A program made the position numbers and the translations under genes. The notes beneath the pieces were generated by a model. It did not search any database and was not told the DNA's origin. It was given only the letters and a program-made list of their open reading frames with translations. Shown here in pieces: positions 9,497 through 17,898 of a stretch of DNA of 17,898 nt. How positions within the stretch are numbered: the stretch's first letter is position 1; every line of letters begins with the position of its first letter. This DNA comes from Irpex lacteus (lineage: Eukaryota; Basidiomycota; Agaricomycetes; Polyporales; Irpicaceae). The DNA lies in assembly GCA_001986395.2 (NCBI GenBank), contig MQVO02000171.1, positions 1 through 17,898 on the forward strand, written 5' to 3'.

Positions 9497-9632
9497 GCGA
9501 CCTTTTGCATTGACACGACGTGTGAGACATTGACTTCTTATATCTCCGCGTTGTAAACATTTCTCAAGTATATTTTTTGATAACCAGTTTTCTTGAATCA
9601 CCTATTGTCCCATTTTCGGAATCAGGGCTGGC

Positions 9633-12600
9633 ATGGAAAAGTATGGGGACTCGATTTAGTGCGTCTTCATTTCTGTCTTTCCACACTTTTGGACATTAAC
9701 TCCTTTGTCGGACATTTGAACAATAGCAGCGACGAGTCTCAGGCCAGTCAGCTCCTTAGGACCGTCGTAAAGGCGAGAGCTGTTGCTCAGCTGCCAGTCG
9801 CTTCGGGCGCCGAGTACTCTCTGCAAGACGATTATGCTACTCATGATAGCCCGCGCCCATCTCAATCACAGTATCGGCTTGAAGGACTCGGCGTCACACA
9901 AAGCCAGCTTGATGGTGCCTCCTGTAAAACGACGCCGTTTGGTGATCAACTGTCGGCGTCCTGGGATACTCCGAGCCTTGTTAACGCACAAGTAGGTGCA
10001 AGGCCGAGGCAGCCGACTGCGGATATCCAAAGTCCAGAGAGTGGATCTATCGACAAAGATCATGTTGCCGCCGTTGTTCTAGATACACCTGCCAAAGGCG
10101 GCAAGGGCAATGGCCCTGTGGCCGCCGCGTTCCCAGATGCCTCGCAAAGAACCAGGACCAACAACACACAAATACCCTCCCCTGACCCCACACCGCCATC
10201 TATCCCTGCACGTGACGCGAAGCGAACCAAACGTCGTAGACAAAGATCCCTTTCTCCGCTCTCAGATGATTCGTTTGCCGGGCCTCTGCCAACGGAGTTG
10301 CAGCACAAGCGATACATCGCGACTTCGAAGGCTTTCAACATCCCCATATCTCAACTCGGCGACTACCAGGACTCATCCTTCGAAGACTCCCACCAAGACG
10401 ACGACGCGATTTCTACAGCTTCTACGGAAGATATACGAGGTTTTCGTCGCGGTTTGGGGAGTATGTCGCGTTCTGGCTTCCATGTTCCTTGCTCCGAACC
10501 TACTCAGAGCCAGGACGAAGACGAGTCGTTCGGTCCCCAAGCCCAACTACCAGAAGTCTACTTCCCTAGATCTGACATCGAGTCGCAGCGGTCACTTGAG
10601 TTTCCATCATCGGCGGAGGCTCAGGAGCAGATGGCGGCACTTCTGGGCTGACAGCCAAAATGAGAACGCGCCATTACCAGGATCACCGATGCATGATCCC
10701 CCTCAGGATGATCTTGCGGGCCAGACAGATACTCAATCAATAGAGGCCACACAGACAGAGCCTGACATTCCAGAACACACTATCCAGCAAACCGGAGCGT
10801 CTACTGGTACGAGTGGGGCCCGTAGTATAATCTCCCTTATCGACCCCGCGAAACTCCATCGATACAAGGCATTACTGTCGTCGTCTCGTGCAACCAATGT
10901 ACCAAGGTTGATCCCTGAGAGGCATTCGCCCGAGTCTGCTCCGCCCATCGACGATCGTGAGGATACACAGCCTGCTCCCACTTCTACGGGTGTGAACCAT
11001 CCTGCCCAAGCTCGTTCACCTTCTCCCACACCACCCCTCCTGTCTTCGAAAGCGAAGGAGATGAGACACAAATCACGAGCTCCGCGAACCTCCCCGCTAC
11101 GGGCCACCTGGCTCCCCCTACATTCAGCCCTCAACCCGCGGAACCTGAAGTGCCATCTGATGACTATCTGTACGAAGAAACCCAGCCTTCTACCGCCTCA
11201 AATCTGCCACCAACAGGTCAACGTATCGCCCAAGAACTGAGGGATTCCCCGGCTTCGAGGCCAACAGTGAAAGAGCGGTGGCTTGTTCTCCAATCTAGCA
11301 AAGTACTCGTCTCAAGAGATAATCCCAGACTCTGAGGCCTCGCGTGAGGAAATGCTTCGAGGTCCTACCATGTCTCCCGTCATACCGTCCCCTGACCCGA
11401 CTCCTCCGCAAGTCCGCGAAACGTCCACGCGTTCCGCTCAGCCACCACCTCGTTCGAGGTCGGTGCCCAAGTCTCCTAGGAGGCAGTCTCAGAAATCTCC
11501 CAGACGACATGATATATCAGAAGAAATTCCTGATTCGATTATTGAAGACGACGATGCAACGGAAGAAGAGGAAGTGCGCGAGGCCGTCGTCCGGTCACTC
11601 GGGAAGGAGGAAGAGGAAGAAGAGAGCTCTGACGAGCAGAGTATCCCTTTGGCTGAAATCGTCGGGGCTCGTAAGCCACTTGCTGCTACCGCCACCAAGG
11701 GGAAGCGTACTCGTGGTCTCTCTGGAACACTGATGCCTCCTCCGCCAAAGAAGGAAAGGACTGCCGTACGCGCTCGTACTACTGTTGCTCGGACCACCAG
11801 GTCTCATGGGCCAGCGAACGGAGAAGTCATTTCTTCGTCAGTGTCGTATGAGCGGGTGGAAAAGCCCAAAGTCGAGCGCAAGTCTACACAGGGGAAGGCT
11901 GCTGCTGGCTGCACCGAAGAACAAGGGTAAAGGCAAAGCAGTCGCGCCGACGAAGGGCAGGGCAAAGGAAAGAAAGCTGCCGCGCCGAAGCCTGCGACAC
12001 CTGCCCCTGATGACGATTCTGACGAGGAGGGCGTTGAAGAGGAAGGGGAACAGCCCGGCGAGGGCGCGATTCCTGATGAGCAGCGCCACTGAGGCTGCTG
12101 ACGACGACGCGAGTATAGACGCAGACGACTCTTACCTGCACCTGGAACCTCCTCTCGCAAAACGCAAACGTGTTGCTCCGGCCTCTACTCGCTCTGTTCG
12201 GTCTTCTACCCACCCTGGAGGCAGTACTATGAAAAAGCTCACCCGCGCGTCGACGACTACACCCAGGCCTGCGAAGCGCATCAAAGTCGAGCCAGAGGAG
12301 CTCAAGAACAGTGGAGCGACGAGAGTCATGGCTTTGTGGAATTCAGATCTCTACTATTATCCCGGCACAGTGCTCTCGGAGGTGGCGCCTGGCAGGTTTC
12401 ATATTAAGTTCGACGATGGTTATGAAGGCGAGGCGGACCTACAGGACATGCGTGCACTCGAGTTCCAACCCAAGGACCACGTGTGCTTCATTAGAGGTGG
12501 TCGCAAAGGCGAGGATCTCTCTGTGGTAGTTGTCAGCGTCGATGACGAGCAGGAAACGGTGACTGTGGAAGACGACATCGACAACAAGAAGCATGAGCTT

Positions 12601-13718
12601 CCCGTGAGCAAGCTGAAGGTATTCAACAAAACGGTGTGCCACGAGTGGCAGAACAGGCAGTTGACAGTGTACCAGATCGAGCCGTACGAGAAGCCGGCGA
12701 TAGTGGCGACTCCCTCAGGACGATCTGTTACCAGTAGCACCGCTTCCACTAGTGGGGCCTGTCACAAGAGTCGTCTCTTTGCCAAAGTTGGATTCGCGGT
12801 GACGCTACACGGTGATGGGTGGTGTGAGCGGCGGGGCGAGTTAAGCAACAAGATCAAGGCGCATGGCGGAGCGACTATCTCGGACTGGGCCGATGTCTTC
12901 ACGATGAATGGGAAGCAAGAGAACCTGGGGAAGAGGTGGATTCTGAAGATGGAGGATGTGAAGGGGCCTAAGAACGGGAAGCTAGACACGGTATTCCTGT
13001 TGGCGAACGAGCCGACTCACAAGCCCAAGTTCTTGATGGCGCTGGCTCTCGGGATCCCGTGCCTGAGCGTGAAGTGGCTAGAGGACTCTGTCCGAGACGT
13101 GAGCATTCTGTGCAGTCATGGCTGAGATAAGCTACGGTACCTAACTGGTATTTTCTTTCGCAGAACGAGAGGAAACCCTGGCTAGGTTATCTACTCCATA
13201 CCGGCGAGTCGTCGATGATAAAAGCGCATATGTCGCAAATGGTGGATTATAACTGGCACAGGTCTCCCTCCTACGTCACGCACATCATGGATAACCCGGT
13301 GCCAATCAAGCTGTTTAACGAGAAGCACATCCTCTGTATTTCGCCCGCCTTCGTGCCCGCTTCACGCAAGGTATGCCAATCATCGCCCCATTGTTCTCCA
13401 TGTATAAGAGTGCTAACTGTTCTCCTCGATCTATAGGGCTCTGTCAACGATGCTGGCAAAGTCGAGTCCAAGATCGAAGTCCCTCGCATCATCCTCTGTA
13501 TGGGCGCTTTGGTCGTCGAGGCGGTAGCATCACTCACGTATGCCAGCAAACAAGACTTTGAGAAGGACTATGACTACCTCGTCATCGAGCCAGGCACCTT
13601 TCCCGAGGCTACCGAGCCGGTGAAACGGTTCAAGAACTGGGTGCCATTCAAGTGGGTCAAAGAGTGCTTGGTCACCGGCAGGCTGCTCCCGAAGCAACCC
13701 TTCATTGAAGAGGCTTGA
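9633..13718 (+). CDS. CRB2: Crb2/Rhp9/53BP1-type checkpoint mediator, with apparent frame breaks
   Basis: A DNA-damage checkpoint adaptor that reads methylated histone H4 at breaks and recruits checkpoint kinases. Exons: 9633-9658 (MEKYGDSI), 9727-13098, 13164-13370 and 13437-13718; introns 68, 65 and 66 nt. The long N-terminus is disordered and rich in SQ/TQ sites (SDESQAS, VTQSQLDG, TQSQDEDE, IESQRS, DTQSIEATQTE), expected targets of ATM/ATR-type kinases. A Lys-rich linker precedes the tandem Tudor (about 12328-12630). The aromatic cage is present: W in MALWNS, Y in DLYYYPG, and F, D, Y in KFDDGYEG, as in 53BP1. Tandem BRCT repeats follow (about 12770-13718), with MVDYNW, KLFNEKHILCISPAF and NWVPFKWVKECLVTGRLLP. 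After correction the protein would be about 1,290 residues. Six single-base frame changes are inferred in exon 2: near 10645, 11035, 11278, 11907, 11955 and 12085. None falls in the Tudor-BRCT part. Confidence 0.87.
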
Positions 13719-14462
13719 AAGCCGAAGTCCTAGCCTCCTTGATTTGGAGGCCCAAACTCCTGCCGCCTCTGAAATTCGTTGTCTTTCTTGTTTGATTTCT
13801 TATTTCCGTCAACTTCGTGTTATTTGATTTGACTTATATTCGACCGTTGCTTTCTTGGATTCCTCACTTTCTTCGCTTTCTATGTTCCATACCCATTAGA
13901 ATGGACTTCTCCGCACTTTCACTTCGTGTTTGTATACCATCTATCGCTGTGCATATCCTCATCTTCTTACCCTTCTTGCGTAGTTTACTTCTTGTTTTAT
14001 TTCTTCACCGTATATCTTCTTTCTCCATTTACCCTATCCACTCTCCCTTGCCATAGTATTGTGCTCCGCTATCGTATCCACACCCACCAAGCCCTCTAGT
14101 GCTAACGTACTCCTCATCTCATCTATTTACCGTATTCCTTGACATTTAGATGACCCTTTACTTAGCGTATACCTATTGATTCCACGTGTACCTCATACAT
14201 GTTTTCTTGTTCTCTCCGCCAGCGTGCTCGGCCAGCTCACTAGTAGTTGTACATATCATGTATCTTTATCCGTCAAGTATGAATGCAACAAAATACATTG
14301 AAGTGAATTAGAGGATGTGTGGGAAGGGGAAATTAATGGGCTGTGGTATAGTACGAGCATGAAAGTATGAAAACAGATTGTACAAGCACACAGTACACAG
14401 TCAACGAAGAAAATCCTGGCCTACCCAGCCATAAAACCCGACATGGTGAAGATATAAGCAAC
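13719..14462. other. convergent 3' intergenic region, pyrimidine-rich
   Basis: About 740 nt between the stops of the plus-strand CRB2 and the minus-strand SPX-RING gene. From about 13780 to 14270 the plus strand is strongly T/C rich, typical of a fungal 3' untranslated and termination region. It contains only short chance ORFs (for example 13817-14056). No repeat or RNA gene is recognised. Confidence 0.45.
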
Positions 14463-16564
14463 TTACATAATCAAACAAGCAGCCCCATCCGGCTGGAAGC
14501 CAAGCTCTCTCATCTGCTCCTCCGCCGCCCCTCTCGCTCTGGTCGAGTTTCTCTCTGGCCTCGATCGGGAACCAGTCCTTCATGAAGTTGAGTAGCGCCC
14601 AGTCGACGTTGGCTAAAAGGGAAGGAGAAAACGTGCGTCAGTTTCAGAGGACGAACGTGCACGATATGAGTGGCTGATGGAAAGAGAACTTACACCTATC
14701 TGCCTGGAGAACCGTGGGAGCGCGACACATAGGACAGTTTCCCTTGCCCCGCTTCTGCATCTTCACCAGACATCTGTGTACTAGTCTCAGCTTATGTTTC
14801 CCTCTTATCTCGCGGATACAGAACTCCATGCACGACTAGACTGTTCTTGACAGAACATAAACAAGATAAAGACACGCACCGTACGCAAAACAAATGGCCA
14901 CAACCGTAGCCTAATTGGTTTGAAAGCGATGCTAGTGCAGATCACGCACTCGTAATCGTCGATGTGGGGTACGATCGGCAATACTGTCTCCCCCACTGCC
15001 TGCACCAACATCTGCGCCAGCGACGTCCCAGGATGGTTTGTCAGCACTAGCGCAGATGATGGGTCTTGCGGGTGGGGATGGATGGTCAACAACGAGGACA
15101 GCGACGGAGAGACAGGGAGCGCTGTGCGTTTCGCGTGTTTCTTTAGAATCTTGCGAGTAGCCTCCGTTGTTGCAAATTGGAACTGTAGTCAAAATACAGC
15201 AAAGGTAAGCAACGAGTGTGATGTTGTTGGACAAGGCAGACACGCACCTTCTTAAGATCCAGGATGAACACATTGAGCTTCACAAACTTCTCGACCGCAT
15301 CTCTGCTCTCCTTCAACCGCATGGCCTTCCCGTCCATGTACCCTCTCTCAACCAACCGCTTCCTGAACATCTCCAGCCTCTCTTCCACATCCTCTACACT
15401 CCTTTCACCCCTCTCGCGCTCCCCATGACTTTCAAATACCTCCAAGTCGACGTACATTTGGAAGATTTCTCGCCATTGGTACAAGTCGCTCTTGCCTCCC
15501 GTAAACGGTATGATGGGATGCGCAGAGGGTACACGGACGGTTGCAGGGTTTGATATTGACGAGTGGCCTGCGAAGGAATGGGAGGTTGCAGACATTGGCC
15601 GGGCAGTCGACGCAATGGTTCTCGAGAGTTCATGGAGGTTTTCGATGAACTCATCTGCAACGGCTCCCAGTTGGGTACTCAATGTTTGCAGAGCTTCCAT
15701 GAGAAGTTGAAAGAAGGCGGTGTCGGTGGAGGGGGATCACTACTTCTTTCTGGGAGGACAGCAGCGTTGATGGGTATCTGTTCACAGGAAGCGTATCGGG
15801 GTTGGAGGCATATATGTGAATATTGAGATCAGGTAAGCTCTTGGGAACATAGCCAGGAAGGGATAGCACGCACGAGGGAGGGGGTAGTATTATTGGTTCC
15901 GACTCGACATTCCCACTGCTTGACAGCGTTCCTGGGCTTTGAATCTCTGCTTCTGAGCCCGTATTGGGCACCCCTTCCTCCAATTGCCCGCCCTCTGGGC
16001 TGCTCTCTGATGGTGGGCTATGTTCCTGCCCACCTTCCAACTCAGCGGGGACGGGCAATTCCATAACCTTCACATTATCCTTCATACCCTCTTGCTCGTT
16101 CTCCATTGTCACCTCACCATCCATCCCTGCTTCTACTTCCGCCTGTGGCAGGGCCGTGTTCACCAATACCCTCAATCTTGGCTCGAGCTTATTGGACTCC
16201 GTGTTAATTTCGTACACGACTCGAGGGAGTCCAGTCGATGCATCCTGCGATGATGCAAGAGAGACCCAAGGAGATGCAAACTCCGCGCTATCCCACTCCT
16301 TTGCCTTCTCTTTCCCTTTCCCTGAGACAGTCGTATTAGACTCCAAGAGGACTTGGTGTAGGACGTCTGGTGATAATCCTAGAAGCCGGAGGGAAGACTG
16401 AGTGACACATTGAAAGAGGGAAGAAAAGAGCAAGCACCTAGTGCAGTAAGCTCCTGCACGACCTGGTTGATGAGCTTCTTGAGTTTCCTGTACTCGATGG
16501 CGTTGTTCCTCAGCTCCGGCGGCAGCGACAGCAAAAGTGCCGTATACGTCTTTGAGAAATGCAT
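14463..16564 (-). CDS. SPX-RING E3 ubiquitin ligase (Pqr1-like), with apparent frame breaks
   Basis: An E3 ligase with an N-terminal SPX domain, which senses inositol pyrophosphates, and a C-terminal C3HC4 RING. The fission yeast relative Pqr1 restrains phosphate and polyphosphate accumulation. Exons: 16564-16438, 16378-15248, 15182-14880, 14773-14694 and 14612-14463; introns 59, 65, 106 and 81 nt. The start MHFSKTYTALLLSLPPELRN and KLKKLINQ are the SPX signature. An acidic Pro/Ser-rich insert (about 16300-15850) splits the SPX region, which resumes at AFFQLLMEALQTLSTQLGAV and continues to the helix EKFVKLNVFILDLKK and FATTEATRKILKKHAK. The RING reads CVIC, CGHLFC-VRC, CPMC. The conserved tail is SNVDWALLNFMKDWFP, ending in AACLIM at TAA 14463-14465. 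One extra base is inferred near 15740, at 14906 (inside the RING, just before CGHLFC) and in the run at 14528-14531. A further 3' exon is possible because GTAAGT overlaps the stop. Confidence 0.86.
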
Positions 16565-16784
16565 GTTCGCCTCTTATCCTGCGTCGTTATCGTGGTAGAG
16601 TTCGGACAGTCTGAGGGGTTCGTGAACAGCGCATGCGGTGTTCGAGCAAAGAAAGTCGAGGAGGCAGTTGAAGAGGTTTCTCGAGAACCGCCGCCTGCTT
16701 TCTGGCTCAAACAGGAGGCAAATAAACGCCCATCAATACCTGCCCAAAAGGAGGAGGACGTTCCGGAACTCGATAGTCTCCGGT

Positions 16785-16817
16785 CGTAGACTGTCTACGG
16801 AGACAGTCTACGTAGAC
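16785..16817. promoter_or_regulatory. interlocked palindromes upstream of the SPX-RING gene
   Basis: CGTAGACTGTCT (16785-16796) and its exact reverse complement (16801-16812) flank a 4-nt spacer, ACGG. The right arm overlaps a second, 12-bp perfect palindrome, GTCTACGTAGAC (16806-16817). The result is three alternating copies of GTAGAC about 220-255 nt upstream of the divergent SPX-RING ATG (16564). It could be a cruciform or a multiple site for a dimeric regulator. Confidence 0.45.
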
Positions 16818-17076
16818 AGTGACACAAAGCGTGATAGCGCCTGTCACACGAAATACGGACGCCCACTTTGCGGAGGTTTTCAGATACTCGAAAGGGCTGC
16901 CGCGGGCTGGCAGCAGAGATCTTGCTCTCAGAGTCCAAGTCTCACTAGCAATTTGAGAACGATATTCATGCATTTCCATAGGAATCAATATTGTGTACAG
17001 CGGTGACGAAGCGACACAGGGAGCCTAAGGCGCCTAAGTATTAGCTAATCTTCCGAAAGAGGTGATTCCTGCGGCT

Positions 17077-17125
17077 TAGACGCGTATCGCTATTCGGTCT
17101 GGTAAGCTTGCTCTGAGAGCAAGAA
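17077..17125 (+). repeat. dispersed 48-nt repeat, copy 2
   Basis: Same block as at 9261-9308: TAGACGCGTATCG, TAT, a 10-nt diverged spacer, AAGCTTGCTC..AGAGCAAGAA. Here the hairpin is CTTGCTCT-G-AGAGCAAG, with 8-bp perfect arms. One extra base and several substitutions separate the copies, with compensating changes that keep the hairpin. Confidence 0.4.
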
Positions 17126-17239
17126 TCGTTACCGCCCATGACTGAGTTAGAAACCGATGAATTGAGATTATTATAGGCTGATGCGCGATAGAAAACCTCA
17201 ATAACAAAAGATTTATCTTGGGAAGAGCCGTTACGGGCT

Positions 17240-17257
17240 GTGTCACACCTGTGACAC
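17240..17257. promoter_or_regulatory. perfect inverted repeat GTGTCACA-CC-TGTGACAC
   Basis: Two 8-bp arms (17240-17247 and 17250-17257) are exact reverse complements around CC. The half-site TGTGACA resembles the TGACA core of TALE-type homeodomain sites, and related GTGACA words recur elsewhere between 16819 and 17858. A regulatory role is inference only. Confidence 0.35.
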
Positions 17258-17420
17258 GTCGTGTTCAGACGTGTTTAAATTTCGGGATGCGTCGCAGCCA
17301 TTGCTCCTTCGTTTCTACTGGTAGTATTGCACGCAAGCCCTTCGAATCTCCCTTATGTACATACGTGTTATGTTATCATTGCGCCCTGTATGGCGTGTCG
17401 GTGACGGGCGATCCCGAATA

Positions 17421-17470
17421 GTAAGTATGTGATCGTACATAGCCTGTAAGTATGTGATCGTACGTAGCCT
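17421..17470 (+). repeat. two tandem copies of a 25-bp unit
   Basis: The unit starts GTAAGTATGTGATCGTAC and ends TAGCCT. Copies at 17421-17445 and 17446-17470 differ at one base (A or G in the ninth-last to seventh-last positions). It contains the palindromic core CGTACG/GATCGTAC in the second copy. This is a recent local duplication of unknown effect. Confidence 0.7.
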
Positions 17471-17471
17471 G

Positions 17472-17699
17472 TCAGCCCCTTGGTTGTGCCCCTCGTCTCA
17501 AACAGCGATTATGTCTGCTACTCTGGCCAGTGTCTACCCGCACGTAGTACTTGCCCTCGTGTTCACGAACTTTGCGACCGAGGCAGTACTTGGGATATAG
17601 ACGACGAAGGCAGAGGGCACACTTCCAAATGTTTTGAGAGAAGATTATGTAGGTAGGACGAGGCTGCGAGAAACTCATGCAGATGTAGGGGCAGCTCAA
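17472..17699 (-). CDS. possible exon with a Cys pair, unknown
   Basis: A 75-codon frame on the minus strand, open further up to a TGA about 50 nt upstream and without its own upstream ATG, so it would have to be an internal exon or start at an inner Met. It contains MSFSQPRPTYIIFSQNIW, then CALCLRRLYPKYCLGRK and REHEGKYYVRV. The CxxC followed by a Cys nine residues later hints at a metal site, but I recognise no family. The tail after VDTGQSSRHN looks like chance coding. Confidence 0.2.
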   Translation of the reverse strand: MSCPYICMSFSQPRPTYIIFSQNIWKCALCLRRLYPKYCLGRKVREHEGKYYVRVDTGQSSRHNRCLRRGAQPRG

Positions 17700-17898
17700 G
17701 ATGTAGACCGTCAGGATTACTGAAGGTGATGGTCAAGGATGTCGCGCAAAGGAAACGATGAACGAGCTGGAACGGTTTTATTCAACTATCACTACCTAAT
17801 ATGGTGGGGGACTATGACATAGCGAGCAGGCACATATAGCGTGACACAGACTGTGACAGAGAAGAGACATAGACTACCAAAAAGGGATGTCTATGAGC

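Larger units (their letters stand above)
7737..9632. other. 1.9-kb region with no firm gene; upstream DNA of CRB2
   Basis: Several 60-97 codon frames exist on both strands, but none shows a recognisable domain. A 56-codon ORF at 7782-7952 starts inside a 14-bp palindrome (ACGGCCATGGCCGT, 7776-7789). A GTG-started frame at 9319-9513 encodes one hydrophobic helix (WIIFFFICGFVVIILSLA) but has no ATG. Short inverted repeats occur: AGTGATAA/TTATCACT (8174-8181 and 8204-8211), ACGCACCA/TGGTGCGT (8410-8417 and 8432-8439) and GACGGCT/AGCCGTC (8953-8959 and 8969-8975). The last ~250 nt probably form the promoter of the checkpoint gene. Confidence 0.4.
16565..17898. other. upstream region of the SPX-RING gene and flank, no firm gene
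   Basis: About 1.3 kb right of the SPX-RING start. It has several short inverted repeats, a tandem duplication and a copy of the dispersed 48-nt repeat, listed separately. GTGACA-type motifs recur (16819-16825, 16842-16847 reversed, 17240-17257, 17841-17847, 17853-17858). Plus-strand frames at 16559-16789 and 16638-17006 lack recognisable domains and look like chance. Confidence 0.4.

Noticed and set aside
9319..9513. Small one-helix membrane protein (frame with WIIFFFICGFVVIILSLA)
   Set aside because: It has no ATG, no supporting upstream exon, and lies in the presumed CRB2 promoter with cell-cycle boxes; hydrophobicity comes from a T-rich stretch.
10110..10640. Plus-strand frame-0 ORF overlapping the first part of CRB2 exon 2
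   Set aside because: Before about 10645 it is a shadow of the true frame; only its later part (from ADSQNENAPLPG) belongs to the protein.
11785..11900. Beginning of the 446-codon ORF as an independent gene start
   Set aside because: Its first ~40 codons overlap the true frame (ending KSTQGKAAA). The coding frame enters this ORF only after the break near 11907, and leaves it between about 11955 and 12085.
14466..14530. SPX-RING C-terminus in the unshifted frame (GGGGADERAWLPAGW...)
   Set aside because: The shifted frame gives AAEEQMRELGFQPDGAACLIM with an immediate stop, a much more natural end; the other frame runs on into low-quality sequence.
3729..16564. CHM7, CRB2 and SPX-RING as one functional gene cluster
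   Set aside because: Their known roles are unrelated and orientations are mixed; adjacency alone does not support a joint system.
17335..17360. tRNA-like TTCGAATC string
   Set aside because: No matching acceptor or anticodon arms can be folded around it.

Overview
The window looks like nuclear DNA of a filamentous basidiomycete, probably an Agaricomycete. Genes have compact introns (about 53-106 nt) with GT..AG borders and CTAAC/CTAAT-like branch sites, and neighbouring genes lie on both strands. The recognisable proteins (microsomal P450, CHMP7/Chm7, Crb2/53BP1, SPX-RING) are eukaryotic. I see no tRNA, rRNA, CRISPR array or autonomous transposon.

Layout, left to right. (1) 1-451, minus: 5' end of a cytochrome P450 gene that runs off the left edge. 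(2) 1056-1474: a foldback, MITE-like element with long inverted arms. (3) 1929-2552, minus: a 207-residue Pro/Ser-rich protein of unknown function. (4) About 2.55-3.7 kb: no convincing gene. (5) About 3729-5422, plus: a CHMP7/Chm7-type ESCRT-III gene in five exons. (6) 5692-7566, minus: a 624-residue single-pass membrane protein of unknown function, convergent with CHM7. (7) 7.57-9.63 kb: mostly non-coding, with two tiny ORFs and cell-cycle-box-like promoter motifs. (8) 9633-13718, plus: a Crb2/Rhp9/53BP1-type checkpoint mediator with an SQ/TQ-rich N-terminus, tandem Tudor with an intact aromatic cage, and tandem BRCT. (9) 13719-14462: pyrimidine-rich convergent 3' region. (10) 14463-16564, minus: a five-exon SPX-RING E3 ligase resembling fission yeast Pqr1. 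(11) 16.57-17.9 kb: its upstream region, rich in short inverted repeats, a 25-bp tandem duplication and one small Cys-containing ORF.

The main surprise is the number of breaks. The three long conserved genes (CHM7, CRB2, SPX-RING) are each interrupted by single-nucleotide frame changes, about twelve in total. Most look like one extra base, and several lie in short G/C runs. After each change the protein continues with family-typical residues in another frame, with no nonsense codons. That pattern fits uncorrected consensus indels better than old pseudogenes. The 624-residue and 207-residue ORFs are unbroken. Anyone using automatic gene models here would get fragmented or mis-spliced proteins.

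The genes do not form one pathway: nuclear-envelope ESCRT, DNA-damage checkpoint and phosphate/polyphosphate control are neighbours, not an evident cluster. I found no clear new defence or biosynthetic system. The best candidates for new biology are the foldback element, the palindrome-rich upstream region of the SPX-RING gene, and the duplicated phospho-motif-like segment in the Crb2 homologue.
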